DNA of 64,000 bases from Chionoecetes opilio (lineage: Eukaryota; Arthropoda; Malacostraca; Decapoda; Majidae): positions 1 to 64,000 of the forward strand of contig JACEEZ010011708.1 of the NCBI GenBank assembly GCA_016584305.1, given 5' to 3'. How positions within the stretch are numbered: the first letter of the stretch is position 1; each line of letters begins with the position of its first letter. The translations under genes were made by a program, and so were the position numbers. The notes beneath the pieces are model-generated. The model had not been told where the DNA came from. It worked only from the letters and a program-made list of their open reading frames with translations, and did no database searches. This document shows, piece by piece, positions 22,375 to 35,166 of this stretch.

Positions 22375-25160
22375 CTTCCTGGACCTGAGGCACCGAGACC
22401 TGAACTTCGGGAAGCTACAAGAGGCTGGGAGACCTGAAACATAGGGCACTACAAGAGCTGGGAGCCCTGAACATAGGGAAGCTACAAGAGGCTGGGAAAC
22501 CGGAACCTAAGGAGCTACAAGATGCACCGGGAGACCTGAACATTAGGAAGATACAAGAAAGCTGGGAACCTGAACATAGGGAAGCTACACGAGGCTGGGA
22601 GACCTGAAACCTAAGGAGCTACAAGAGGCTGGGAGACCTGAACATAAGGAACTACACGAGCTGGAGACCTGAACATAGGGAAGCTACAAGAGGCGGGGGA
22701 CCTGACAACATAGGGAAAGCTACAAGAGGCTGGGAGACCTGAACATAGGGAAGCTACACGAGCTGGAGACCTGACCTAAGGCAGCTACAAGAGGCTGGGA
22801 GACCTGAACACGGGAGCTACAGAGGCTGGGGACCTGAACCCTAAGGACGCTACAAGAGGCTGGGAGACCTGAACATAAGGAAGCTACAAGAGGCTGTGAA
22901 GACCTGACATAGGAAGCTACAATAGCTGGGAGACCTGAACATAGGGAAGCTACAAGAGCTGGGAGACCTGAACATAGGGAAGCTACAAGTAGGCTGGAGA
23001 CCTGACTAGGGAGCTACAAGAGTCTGGAGACCTGAACTATGAAGCTACAAGATGCTGGAGGACCTGAACCTAGGAAGCTACAAGAGGCTGGAGACTGAAC
23101 CTAGGAGCTACCAGAAGGCCTGGGAGACTGACCTAAGGATCTACAAGAGGCTGGGATGACCTGAACCTAAGGAGCTACAAAGGCCTGGAGACCTGCACAT
23201 AGGACTGCTCAAAGGCTGGAGACCTGAACCTAAGGAGCACAAGAGGCCACGGAGACCTGACCTAGGAGCTACAAGAAGGCTGGGAGACCTGAACATAAGA
23301 AGCTACAAGAGGCTGGGAAGACCTGAACATGGGAAGCATAGCAAACAGGGCTGGGAGCCTGAACCTAAGGAAGCTACAAGAGGACGGAGACACTGAACCT
23401 GGGTCTACAAGAAGGCTAGGAGACCTGAACCTAAGGATGCTACAGAGGCTGGTAGACCTGACCTAAGGGGAAGCTACAAGAGGCACGAGACCTGAACCTA
23501 GGGAAGCTACAGAGGCTGGAGACCTGAACCTAAGGAAGCTACCAGAGGCGGGGAGACCTGACCTAAGGAAGCTACAAGGAGCTGGGAGACCTAAACATAG
23601 GGAAGCTCAAGGAGGCTGGGAGACCTAGAACATAGGAACTACAAGAGGCTGGGACACTGAACCTAAGGAAGCTACAAGAGGCACGGATACCTGAACATAG
23701 GTAAGCTACACGAGGCACGGAGACCCTGAACATAGGGAAGCTACAAAGGCTGGAGACCTGAACTAGGAAGCTACAAGAGGCTGGAGACCCGAACATAGGG
23801 GAAGCTTACAGAGGCTGGGAGCCTGAACATAGGAAGTACAAGAGGCTGGAGACCTGACAATATGGCAGCTTACAATGAGGCTGGGAGACCTGAACCTAAG
23901 AAGCTACAAGAGTCTGGGAGACCTGAACATAGGGAACTACAAGAGGCTGGGAGACGGAACCTAAGGAAGCTACAGAGGCTGGGAGACCTGAACATAGGGA
24001 AGCTACAAGAAGGCTGGGAGACCTGAAACATAGGAAGCTACAAGAGGCTGGGAGACTGAACATGGGAAGCTCAAGAGGCCCTGGGAGACCTGGAACCTAA
24101 GGAGCTACAAGAGGCTAGAGACCCTGAACCTAAGGAATGCTACAAGAGGCTGGAGACCTGAACCTAAGGAGCTACAGAGGCTGGGAGACCTGAACATAGG
24201 GAAGCTACAAGAGGCCTTGGGAGACCTGACCCTAAGGAAGCTACAAGACGGCGGTGACCGGACCTAAGGAAGCCTACAAGAGACTGGGAGACCAGAACAT
24301 AGGGAAGCTACAAGAAGGCTGAAGAACCTGAACTAGGAAGCTACAAGAGGCTGGGAGACCTGAACATAGGAAGCTACAAGAGGCTGGGAGACCTGAAACC
24401 TAGGGAAGCTACAAGAGGCTGGGAGACATGAACCTAAGGAAGCTACAAGAGGCTGGGAGACCTGAACATAGGAACTAAGAGCTGGTAACCTGAAACCTAA
24501 GGAAATCTACAAGAGCCTGGAGACCTGAACCTAAGGAGCTACAAGAGGCTGGGAGACTGTCCTAAGGAATCTACAAGAGCTTGGGAGACCTGAACATTAG
24601 GGGAAGCTACAAGAGGCCTGTGAGACTGACCTAAGGAAGCTACAGAGGTGGGAGACCTTGAACTAGGAAGCTATAGGAGGCTGGGAGACCTGAACATATG
24701 AAGCTACAAGAGGCTGAGACCCTGAACCTAAGGAATCTACACGAGGCTGGGAGACCTTAACTAAGGAAGCTACAGAGCTGGGATGACCTGAACTAAGGAG
24801 CTACAGAGGCTGGGAGACCTGAACATAGGGTAGCTACAAGAGCTGGGAGACCTGAACCTAAGGAAGCTACATAGCTGGGAGACCTGAACATAGGAAGCTA
24901 CAAGAGGGCTGGGAGACTCTGAACCTAAGGCAGCTACAAGAGCTGGAGACCTGAACCTAGGAAGCTGGAACCTGAACCTAAAGGAACTACAAGAGGGCTG
25001 GGAACCTGAACCTAAGGAAGCTAAAGAGGCTGGGTACCCTGAAACCTAAGGAAGCTACAAGAGGCTGGAGATCTGACCTAAAAGAGGCCTGGGAGACCTG
25101 AACCTAAAAGAGGCTGGGAGACCTGACCTAAGGAAGCTACAGAGGCTGGGAGAACCTACA
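22375..25160 (-). repeat. 34-bp satellite array, right arm
   Basis: Reverse-complement counterpart of 12955-15825, about 80 units. It exits through AGAACCTACACGTATAAGTT, matching the entry of the left array. The truncated units (CCTAAAAGAGGC) at 25076-25115 occupy the mirrored position, so both arrays descend from one array and not from separate amplification. Confidence 0.95.
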
Positions 25161-25924
25161 CGTATAAGTTCCTGAAGCACACCCCCCCAGCACAGGTACC
25201 ACTATTGACCTCTAATGTGCTGTATTAAAGGCTCAACATTTTTACAGGATATATTGCCTGGACTTCAAATATGGAGAAAAGCTCTTAGGTTCAATGATTT
25301 GTAGCTATATTACTTAGGAAAAAGATATTAGAAGGAAGCTAAGGATGAAAGATTAAGGGAATGAATAATGAGTGGATGGAATTATGAAATATTTGGATAG
25401 AGAGTGTTGAGAGAAAGAACTGTGTGGCAGGATGTGGCTGGAGCTAGGCTTGAAAAGTCATGAATGTAGTAGTGAAAGTTAATTCATTGTGACAGGATGG
25501 GAAAACAAAAAAAAAAAGGATAGGTGGTGTTAGGAGGAGCTCAAGATCAAAAGGGAGCAAGAAATGATTTGTGACTTTGAGGATAGAATATAGCAGTAGT
25601 GGATGGTCCATTACGCCGAGATCTAAAAGTAGGGAGGATAATTTCCGAAGGTTGCTGGATGCCCAGGATGCTATGTAGTAGTCCCTATAGAAAGACGTAA
25701 GTGTAAAGGAGAGGGTGTGGTACTTGAGGACGACCCCGGGAAATGGAGGACAGAGTATGTTAGATCAAGGGTTCAAGAATGAGAGGATTACACTAGAGTA
25801 AATAACATCATGTACCTTGAGGAGAGTCAGTTGTCAGTTCATTTTTCTTAGTCGTCAGTGAATGAATGATCAGCGATTATGTTCAGATCCGGTGATTAAT
25901 GTAAGCAATGACGAATAAATTGAA

Positions 25925-26060
25925 AGACTTCTGATGCCTTGAGAGTGGGCCATCTGAGGGATAATAGTGGGTGCCTTCTGATGCCCTTGAGAGTGTGCAT
26001 CTGAGGGATAGAATAGTGTTCCTTTGCTGATGCCTTGAGGGGCATCTGAGGGACTGAATA
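25925..26060 (-). repeat. Short tandem repeat (about 45 bp, 2-3 units), right arm
   Basis: Reverse-complement copy of the repeat at 12075-12215. Confidence 0.7.
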
Positions 26061-26470
26061 GTGTCCTGATCTTAATAACATCACTTCCAGATTTTTTAAG
26101 GATACTAAGCACAACCCTTTACATATCAAGCTGGTATACTGTAATGAAATCACTGCTTTGTATCCCTTCAAGTGTTAAGTGACATCAGCCTATCAGTGGC
26201 ATGCTATCATAGTAAAACTTTTTTTTGCCCCCCCCCCCCCCCCCTAACACTTTGACTTATTGCTACAGATTCACTAAAAACAAGTACAGGCTGTTCTGAG
26301 TTGGCCTCTACCCCGTGTTTATTGGGAAACAATACTAGGGGCGAAAAGCTACTAGTGTACCTCCAATCACAAACCCCCAATCTTTCATTGACACTATTCT
26401 TGACACTATTCACAATGTTAGATTTCACATGTGCATTTATTTTTGACCTAAACTATAACACATAATCAAC

Positions 26471-26669
26471 ACTAGTCGCCACTGCACTAATACTGTCGCC
26501 GGGCGTCATTATTACAAATGTTAGCATCACGCAGACTTGTATGTGCCCACGGAGAGGCCTTCACAGTAGTTTATGATTATGATACCCGTCTTCAGTGGCA
26601 CATAAGTCTGTAGTGATGGTAAATTTGTAATATATGGCGCCTTGCGACATTAGTGCAGTGGCGACTAGT
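26471..26669. mobile_element. Palindromic MITE (TAGTCGCCACTGC), right arm
   Basis: It begins ACTAGTCGCCACTGCACTAA and ends TTAGTGCAGTGGCGACTAGT, a near-perfect terminal inverted repeat. Mirror of 11475-11668. Confidence 0.8.
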
Positions 26670-26720
26670 AAAGTAGTTTGTTAACAGTAGTGATTAAGAA
26701 GAGCTCAAGGATCTTTGTAT

Positions 26721-26888
26721 TTAACCAATTCTACGCCCAGATTATTTCCATTGCTATATAAATAGTCTGTTACTATACTATAGACAAGGATACTAACAGG
26801 TCAATCTATAAATAGGCTTTATTAACTAAAATTGTCTAATGGTACCCAAAATTACAATGGAAATTCGTTTATTGGTGCTCCAGGTTAA
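26721..26888 (-). mobile_element. Diverged TTAACCCCTT MITE, right arm
   Basis: Mirror of 11265-11425. It begins TTAACCAATTCTACGCCCAG and ends near CCAGGTTAA. Confidence 0.65.
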
Positions 26889-26999
26889 AGGTGATGCATC
26901 TCGTGAGTAAATTGTCTGTATAACTGATAGGTCTAGGCAAAGTAGCAATTGGTTTAGATTCTTTGGATAATTTCTGTACATAATTTTAATTCAGTTTCC

Positions 27000-27200
27000 C
27001 CCACAGATCATCCCACCATGTGCATCAGAGAAACCCCGCCCGGTGGCACGCCTGCTCTGGTCTTTCTGCGGTGCGTGTCCCCCCCGGCAGCCGGCGAGGA
27101 GCACAAGAACCCACACCCACATGCCTTGGCCTCGCGCCCCCTCCATCCTGGCGTGGAGGGGCCGCCTTCCCTGGCCACTTATGCACTGGCCGTTTTTGCT
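27000..27200 (+). other. GC-rich block with short mirrored frame, right arm
   Basis: Mirror of 10935-11135. The short frame beginning MHQRNPARWHACSG is partly shared with the other arm. Function unknown. Confidence 0.3.
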
Positions 27201-28329
27201 GGTTAATAGTGTGCGTTAACAGTTCCAGAGACCCTCCTCCCTTTGAATTCTTGCTTCTTTTAATATTGCAAAACTGATTTAACTATATTTCACAGTTAGT
27301 GAAATGAAAAAAATACTTAATGTAGGTTTGTGTTGATTTATACGGTGAAGAATTGTGGTCTTGCAGGGTTTAGTTTTATGTAAATAATGCAAATTCCCTT
27401 ACTTGTTACTGATGGAAATAAACCTCTCATAATAAATGACATTTTGTTTCACTTCGAAGTCTTTTTAACTTGACCGTCACAGCGTTTCATCCTCAGATAA
27501 AAAAAATTGGGCAACCAGTGGTCGCCACCACAGCTAAAGCGATGAGCACCAAGGCAAAACGGTCCCTATATTATGAGACATAAGATATTTTGATGAATTG
27601 TATATGAATAAGGCACTTGAAATATTTTCTTTTATCTAAAGGGTCATAATAATAACGATTGTTACAGTTTGTTAGTCATTGATAAATATTGATGAAATGT
27701 CAGTGTGTATACCTCCAATATTGTCTTTAATGTATGTTAGACGCAGGATTTCATCCACTATCAATACGTCCTTTCATTTCTTATGATAGTGATTGTGGAT
27801 GACTGCTACGTCACATGACTGCATCAATATATCTCACGATAGACCATAAATTAGTTATCTTATCACCCTCTAAGATTAAAAGGAAAGATTTCAAAAAGTG
27901 CCTTAAATTCATATCAATTTTAAAAAACCAAAAATCGGCAGGGGATTCAGGTGGGAATGAACAGGATTTAATTTAGTTCATGAGCTATCTGAGATTCTGG
28001 TCCCTTTCTCCCAGGTTTTAAATTTTTCTTTGATTATAACTAATGATAATAGTTTTTTATTTGATTATGAGAGATCAACACACATCAGTTACGGGAAAGA
28101 TGCATAATATAAACAGGTCAAGTACGCCTAATAACTGAAACCTTATTATCATCTTGTTTCCTTCTGGTGGTCAGTCAGTCGGGGATTTTTTAAAGTAGCT
28201 AAAACTTTAAATAAGCAAATTTTAATCAAGAAAACTGAACACAATAGTCTACGAATGGGTCAATAGAATAATCAGTCAAATGTGTAATAGTTACCTCTTT
28301 TTAATCAAGTCAACTGAACACAAGTCACC

Positions 28330-28500
28330 TCATGATAGGGAACGCTGCAGGCCGCCCCGTCAAGGCAGAGGTGTGTGGACATCCGCCTCTTCAGTTGCTG
28401 CTACATGCGGTTGAAGAAAGAGACGTCCTCCCAATCAGAAACGCTGGAGGATGCGACGCTGTACACGACACACAACGGCAGGACACACGGGCCCGGGAGA
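28330..28500. other. GC-rich block in right arm
   Basis: Mirror of 9640-9790. It contains no supported gene. Confidence 0.4.
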
Positions 28501-28584
28501 GGATTTTTTATTTAGCCAAGACGCATGCACTCATAATATAAGCTCCTGTTTGATAAGAGAGTGCTGTTTTTGTGGATGTCTCTC

Positions 28585-28796
28585 TTAGCCCCTTCACACC
28601 AGATCTTTCCTTTGCTATAAAAAATTGTATGTTGTCGAGCCATGAAATTACGAAAAGGAACTGAATATACCAAATTAGTTAGTCGACAAGGATATTTAAA
28701 CAGGTCATATCTATAAAAATATTGCTTATATTCACTAAAATCATCTAATGGTGGCAAATTACAATGGAAATTATGCGCTGGGTCTCAAGGGGTTAA
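28585..28796 (-). mobile_element. TTAACCCCTT MITE (GGCCCAGA type), right arm
   Basis: Mirror partner of 9337-9553. It begins TTAGCCCCTTCACACCAGAT and ends TCTCAAGGGGTTAA. Its presence in both arms means it predates the inverted duplication. Confidence 0.75.
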
Positions 28797-29398
28797 ACTT
28801 AACTTTAAACTAAACATCATGAACTGGTGAAAAATTATTCTGATAATACAAGTTCTGGCTCTTTTTGATCGCAGAGATTCAGTGGCACTTGCCCTGACAA
28901 GGAGGCTCTGGGCATGGAATGATATGAACTGGCAGATAAGGAGAAGTATATGAGATAGCATAGACATATACAGATAATATATTAATACAAAAATGCTCAA
29001 GGGACAGATCAAGTAATACAAGCAAAAAATATATTAGGGGGCCTTTCTTAGTATGGAATCAGGGAAAGGAACAATCAGTTGATGGCTGGGTTGTGTGCAG
29101 TGATGGGGCATGAATGAGTACATGTAGGGAGGGTGACCACTCTCCACAGGGAGCCGACTTTTTCCCATGGCTACTTCTAATCCTCTAGTGGTATCTAAAA
29201 GCAAACAAGGCATCATAGATAGTGACAGTGATGAAAAAATGTATAAAAACTATATACTGTAGAATAGGGTTTGCCATATCTAAAAACAGCCAAAATCCGG
29301 ACGCCTCCACTGACACCTAGGGACCCCGACCAACACACACTTTGGCCTTTGACGTTATGTAACTGAAGAGTATGAACAAAAACAAATTATATATATAC

Positions 29399-29484
29399 AC
29401 ACAAAACCTGTTTTTCCCGGACCTCCATTCCCGGATATCAGTTTTGCCGGACAAAATCCGATATCCGATGGTCCGGGGATATGT

Positions 29485-29525
<41 letters not shown>

Positions 29526-30350
29526 ATGTTGAAAATCCCTGGTCCTGTTCGTAAATTGACAAAGTTGCCCGGAGTCCAAGGTCTCCTGTCACCCCTGGTC
29601 AATGTCCGTCCCTCCCGCCAGGTGGCAGCATGCTCAGTGGTCGTATTGTCTACATTTGGCACAAGACACTCACGGTTAACCTGCACAACCCCGTCAGTCC
29701 CTGACTCCCACTGCCCCTGGTCCCAGGAACGTCTCTTGAGGACTATTGAACACTTTCTGCTGCCCCCCACCAGGTGGCCAGCATGCTCAGCGGACGTAAA
29801 ACTCCGCGGCGGGGTAGTTGATATTGGCGGTTTTGCCGGACAGTAAATACTAGAGTAGGATAAACGTCCGGGGGTGGGTAATGGTAGGCGGCGGGGAGGG
29901 AGGGGGTAGCAGAAGTGGTTAGCATCCACCGGGTGGCATTCTCGAAGACCCGAGTTCGATCCAGAGTGAGTCCCCTAAATCCACTTTTAAAAAATTTTTG
30001 CACCGTTGAGTGGCCTAAGAACACCCAAAATGCCCTGCCATTAACTCTACCTTCGATTGCGAGTGCATCGGAGGACACAGGGGGGCGGGCGTGAGCCTCT
30101 AATCACAGGCGTCACTATAAAAAATCCTGCCTGCGCCACCACGGGCGAGGGCCAACCATCACAGCCCTCAAAGTGAGCCTCCAGGGCCTACCCCTCCCAT
30201 CCCTGGAGGTTACTGCCTACAGACCTATAGGCCAAGATGTAAAAAAGAATAAAAAGAAAAAAAAAATGGCATTGGACTTGTGATTCCCGGATTTTGCGGT
30301 TCCCGGACCAGTCCTCCCCCTATTAGTCCGGGAAAACCCAGGGTTTTTGT
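29399..30350 (+). mobile_element. AACCTCG-type TIR element carrying SINE and retroelement tail
   Basis: It is a relative of 37779-38456. It starts ACAAAACCTGTTTTTCCCGG and ends CCGGGAAAACCCAGGGTTTT. Inside, plus-strand CCCCTGGTCCCAGGAACG then ACTATTGAACACTTTCTGCT is a decayed form of the CPWC...TIEHFLL retroelement tail seen at 620-660. A tRNA-SINE is inserted at 29900-30268. No transposase. Confidence 0.55.
29900..30268 (+). mobile_element. tRNA-derived SINE with A-rich tail
   Basis: AGTGGTTAGCATCC (A box) and CCGAGTTCGATCC (B box) lie at about 29914-29962. Roughly 270 bp of body follows, then an A-rich tail ending AAAAGAAAAAAAAA. The related element at 38370 lacks this insert, which places the insertion after GGGTAATGG. 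Confidence 0.75.
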
Positions 30351-30355
30351 GTATA

Positions 30356-31105
30356 CGGGGAGGTCCCGTTATACGAGCATTCGGTATACGAGAATCCGAT
30401 GATAGAGATGTGTAAATTAGGGGCTATTTTCAATATACGAGATCGAAAAAACCAATGATACGACATTCAAACTGGGGTGAGTAAAATTATCAAGTTCAAA
30501 ATGCGCGCCCTTACCACTCCAGGCTAGACAAAGGGGATTTGGTTGAACCCCAGTGAGGTCACCCCCTGAACGTGACCTGAAGGGTAATTAAAGCTATGGC
30601 CGGCTGAATTTAGGGGTAATTAGCAGGTGTGCGGCCCAACCTTGGGCCCCAATCAGGTCACCCTAGCAAGGCGTGACTGAAGGGTAATTAAGCATATGGC
30701 GCGGCTGACCTTTAGGGGAAATTTTAGCAGGTGTGCAACCCAAACTTTGGGGCCCTACTACCTTCTTGTATTCACGCGGGTCGTCCCCTACATTAAAACG
30801 GTCTTTTTTGCTTTTATGCATGTTTTATGTTTAATTAATGTGAGTTATGTTATTTTGTGTGCTATTTTTTTCTTTCAGAATGCTTTTTCTACAGAATAGG
30901 TAGTACAGTGTGGTAATATAGACGCTGTGTGTTTGTTGTGTTTGCTATAGTTTATTTTAGTTGAAAAACATGTTTTTTTTTTTCTTTTTTTTTAATTGAT
31001 GGGGTCCTGGAACCAAACTATATTTTACATGAGTTATTTTTTCGTTATACGAGATTTCGCTTTACGGGTATGCCAAAAGGTGGAAACCTAACTGTTATTT
31101 TATTT
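30356..31105 (+). mobile_element. Pogo-like MITE, copy B, right end lost
   Basis: Same 5' end as copies A and C (GGGGAGGTCCCGTTATACGA). It contains both internal units of about 115 bp and the TTATACGAGATTTCG block near 31044, then dissolves into (TA)n without a recognisable right terminus. Confidence 0.75.
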
Positions 31106-31427
31106 ATATATATTTTATTTTAATATATATAGTATATATTAATTAAATATTAATTTTATATTTTATATATATATATAGTTATTAAAATATTATATTATTA
31201 TATATATATATATTAATATATATATTATATTATATAATATATATAATATATTATATTATATATATTATATATTATATATATATATATATTATATATATTA
31301 TTATATATAATATTTTATATATATTATAATATATATATATATATATTTTTATACTAAATATATATATTTTATATATATATATTGATTATATATATATATG
31401 TATTATATAATATATTAATATTTTATA
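31106..31427. repeat. (TA)n-rich island
   Basis: Imperfect TA repeats between MITE copies B and C. No gene. Confidence 0.9.
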
Positions 31428-31443
31428 CAGGGAGTCCCATTTA

Positions 31444-34270
31444 CACTGGTCGACACCAAAAATGGTTCTGATTTCATGTGTGTGGGTTGGAAAGCATTTC
31501 GCTGCTGATTTAAAAAAATGGCATTGCTTTTTTTCTCTAGCACGTATAGTTTTTGAAAATACGGGCATTTTAAATTTTAATAGCTATTATAATTATATAC
31601 GTATATATAATTATATAATTAATCGAAACAATCCCCCTACGTTAATATATATTACTCGTAATTAAATTTGGTGGTGCCTGCTGCTTTATTAGGACCAAAA
31701 TGTACATATCTGGCAGAAAATATACTTAAATTATGTTCCAAATATATCCGAAAATGTGCCACATCTTGGAAATATCCGAAAATATGCCAAATCACAGAAA
31801 ATTTTTGGGACTTTTTTTAATATATATATACATATAATATATATATATATAAAATAATTTTTATATATATATATTATATATATATAATATAAAATCTTTT
31901 ATATATAATATATATATTAAAAAAATATTTTTAATTAATATATATTATTTTGGAACCAACTTCGAGATTTTTTTGAGAAAGATGCGCTAGTTCGAAGAAA
32001 CAGTCAGATCTAGACTGTTCTTCAGAAGAACATTTCAAGATCTCAAATTGGTATTAAATATACATATGATCAAAAACTATACCTAACACACAAAAAGTAT
32101 CACCCTGCTCCATAGAAATCCAGAAGTGTTTCTGTAGTTTGCTCTTTCGTTTGTAGGAGCAGTACTTTCACGTTGTAGCGTCCAGCAATAGTCCCCTATC
32201 ATGTTGGGACTGAATCGTCTTGGTATCGGGTTTCCATGGTGGCAATGTCCGGGGGAAAGTTCCCCCTGCTCATCATGACCGCGCGCGCCAAGATCGTTGG
32301 GAAAAAAATCAAGATGTGAATGGAAAAAGGGATTTTGAGTGACATCCGAGCCCAAGTGCATGGTAACTCTTCAACATGTCATTAACAAGTTCTATAATTC
32401 GATGCTCGAACTTACCTAGGGAGTTCTTTATAACAGCCAAAAAGCTCTTTCAAGCAGCTTTTCCAGGGCAGTTTGGCCTTTACAAAGTCATCTGATTTAG
32501 TAGTTGACGAATTTGAGGCCATTGAAAAACACCTGCCTTTACTTTGGCTGTCCCGATTCAAACTTTGCTAACAAATACTGAAGCCCAGCACCATTTGATC
32601 CATTTCCTTCACAAAATTTTCATTAACAAGTTCAGATGCAAATGGGAGGTAAGTAAAACCTTTTCACTGTCAACAAGAGGTTGTACATACAGTTGAAAAA
32701 TTGCCAGTAAGTCTTTCGGTGTTGCTCGGCCCTTCCTTTTGTTTGTAATGTTTGCTGTCCGCTCTAGAGTCCCAAAACAAAGAAAACACATGTGCTTAGT
32801 GTAAACCTAACTGGAAGAGTCCTAGAAAGCAAAGGAGATTACCTTCAGGTCCCCACACAAGATCCCACTTGGTTCTTCATATTTAAACAGCAGATAACAA
32901 AGTCTTTTATAGTTTCCAAAAAGTTTCACTCATTTCATGGCCCTGCGCAATTGGAACCCCTCGGAAGAAAATTTCCTTTATGCAGAAGAAAAGGCCTTTA
33001 GCGTGTTTTTTCCTGAATCTTTGAACAGCCGCCACTCACTCTTATCATAAGTGTGAGACTCACAAAAGTTTTCCATGAGTGTGTCAACATCAAAGCAGTA
33101 ACAGAGCTTGTGTTCCATCTTGAAGAAGCTTGAAAGTTCTTTATGTCTACGACGAAACGTGGTGATGAGAAAACTCCTTCTTGTAGCAAATTCCATTCCT
33201 TGAGACGAGATCCAAGGACTTCACTTTTCTCCTTGGGTAGATCTAGGTCCCTAGCAAGGTCATGTAGCATTTCCGACTGATGAATTTGGGCTCTCTGTTG
33301 TCTGCCATTTCTTGAAAGTCTGTATCCATGGGATTATCCTCCTCGTTCGAATCTGATTCACTTATAGCATTGCAATTGGAAACATTTGGAACTGGGAGAT
33401 CAGGACCATGTGGCACAGGCCTGATGGCAGAAGGTACGTCAGGATAAACCCGATTTTAGCTCGGGTTTTTACTGAATATCCTTTGATGTTAGTGAGGCAG
33501 AAGTAGCAGTAGTACTGTTGGGTCCTTTTGTTCACGCCAAAACCATTGGGATGCCGATGCCAGGGCCCGATGGCCGTTGCCACGCATCCATTCATTCAAG
33601 TGTTCACACAGGGGTTGCAGTCACGTGAGGGGGGCCCCCTTTTATCTTGATCACCTATACGGCATTGAAAATAATGCAGTAAGCTGCTTTAACTTCTTTG
33701 TAAGAAGTTTCTTCAGACTGTCAGGGGTAAAAATTCCACATATGGGAACAAAAACGTCCGATGCATTCACACAGGGTTTCGGCGCTCCATCACAGCCCGG
33801 TACAAGGTACTATATACGGTAAACCAAAATAAAATTAGGGACTCCAACTAAATCAAACGCATCATATCTGCAAAGAAAAAAAAAATGTTTAAAACATATG
33901 TCAATAGCTGTACGATCAGTAGGTAAAAATGTACTACACAGCCTGCTAACCCTCGCCAATACGCAGCGCGCACAACCCTCCCCTTTCTCACTGCACAAAA
34001 ACCCCACCGACTTAAAAAAAACTGCCACTGCCCTAAATAGGCTTTGAGAAAAGAAAAGATTAAGAGTTTTAAAAAAAAAAAACATTGGGTGAAAAACCTA
34101 TTTCTGTTGATTTTACACATATTTTTTCATGAATTGCGTCTGGTTCTCAAAAACTGGACGTGATAAGAATTAATTGAACATCAGATTCGAGTTCAGCAGG
34201 GTCGATTTACCTATAATCAGCTTCATTTAGTACAGAACCATATCTTCGATTTTTTTTTTGTCGACCAGTG
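31444..34270 (-). mobile_element. CACTG-terminated DNA transposon with TTA target duplication
   Basis: It interrupts MITE copy C, so its ends are exact: CACTGGTCGAC at 31444-31454, GTCGACCAGTG at 34260-34270, with TTA at 31441-31443 and 34271-34273. Inside the perfect 11 bp both ends carry an A-tract and ATGGTTCTG. CACTR ends with a 3-bp duplication are the signature of the CMC (EnSpm/CACTA) group, so that is the working assignment. It carries the decayed gene at 32060-33600, a (TA)n block near 31820-31950, and otherwise non-coding flanks. Confidence 0.7.
32060..33600 (-). pseudogene. Decayed transposon protein (HSHLDFFP..LG family)
   Basis: On the minus strand, recognisable blocks appear in family order. 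They are a CYFCLTNIKGY block near 33480-33510, LARDLDLPKEKSEVLGSRLKEWN near 33200-33255, EWRLFKDSGKNTLKAF near 33000-33050, CGDLKVI near 32840-32860, CFLCFGTLE near 32760-32790, and finally FHSHLDFFPNDLGARG with an M-DYCW block near 32180-32320. I recognise this as a multi-copy arthropod family usually left as uncharacterised. I do not know an accepted domain name. At least six frameshifts or stops break it here. Its location inside CACTG TIRs suggests it is, or hitch-hikes with, the element's transposase. Confidence 0.6.
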
Positions 34271-35039
34271 TTATACGAGCATTCGGTATACGAGAATCCG
34301 ATGATACGAGATGTGTAAATTAGGGTCTATTTTCAATATACGAGATCGAAAATCCAATGATATGACATTCAAACTGGGGTGAGTAAAATTATCAAGCTCA
34401 AAATGCGCGCCCTACCACTCCCAGGCTAGACAAAGGGGAATTTGGTTGACCCCAGTGAGGTCACCCCTAGCAAGCCGTGACCTGAAGGGTAATTAAGCAT
34501 ATGGCGCGGCCTGACATTTAGGGGTAATTAGCAGGTGTGCAGCCCCAAACTTGGGACCGCAGTCAGGTCACCCCTAGCAAGGCTTGACCTGAAGGGTAAT
34601 TAAGTATATGGCGCAGCCTGACCTTTAGGGGTAATTAGCAGGTGTGCGGCCCCAACTTTGGGACCCCTACACTACCTTCTCTTGTATCACGCGGCGTCCC
34701 CTAAATTACAACGTCTTTTTCGCTTGTTATGCATGTTTTATGTTTAATTAATGTGCAGTTATGTTATTTTGTGTGCTATTTTCTCTTTCAGAATGCTTTT
34801 TCTACAGAATAGGTAGTACAGTGTGGGTAATATAGACGCTGTGTGTTTGTTGTGTTTGCTATAGTTTATTTTAGCTTGAAAAACATGTTTTTTTTTTTGT
34901 TTTTTTTAAATTGATGGGGTCCTGGAACCAAACCTATATTTTACCATGAGTTATGTGTTTCGTTATACGAGATTTCACTTTACGAGTATGCCAGGTGGAA
35001 CCTAACTGCTCGTATCTTCGGGACCTCCCTGTATATAAT

Positions 35040-35083
35040 ACATAATTTTATATATATATATATATATATTATATAATATATAT

Positions 35084-35149
<66 letters not shown>

Positions 35150-35166
35150 ATATATATATATCTGCT
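35040..35166. repeat. (TA)n island
   Basis: Nearly pure TA repeats separating MITE copy C from the right outer arm. Confidence 0.95.

Larger units (their letters stand above)
19959..29395. repeat. Right inner arm of the palindrome
   Basis: Reverse-complement counterpart of 8757-18314 and of similar length, with the same repeats in reverse order and orientation. Intervals 19980-21680, 21960-22370, 25165-25920, 26062-26450, 26890-27000, 27200-28330 and 28800-29395 hold no gene I can support. The ends at 29280-29395 match 8757-8860. Confidence 0.9.
31428..35031 (+). mobile_element. Pogo-like MITE, copy C, interrupted
   Basis: It starts CAGGGAG-TCCC in (TA)n and ends CGGGACCTCCCTG at 35031, again in (TA)n. 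The body is 31428-31443 plus 34271-35031, split by the CACTG element. Two tandem units of about 115 bp (34453-34565 and 34566-34680) each contain GACCTGAAGGGTAATTAAG and GGGGTAATTAGCAGGTGTGC. It encodes no protein. Confidence 0.85.
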
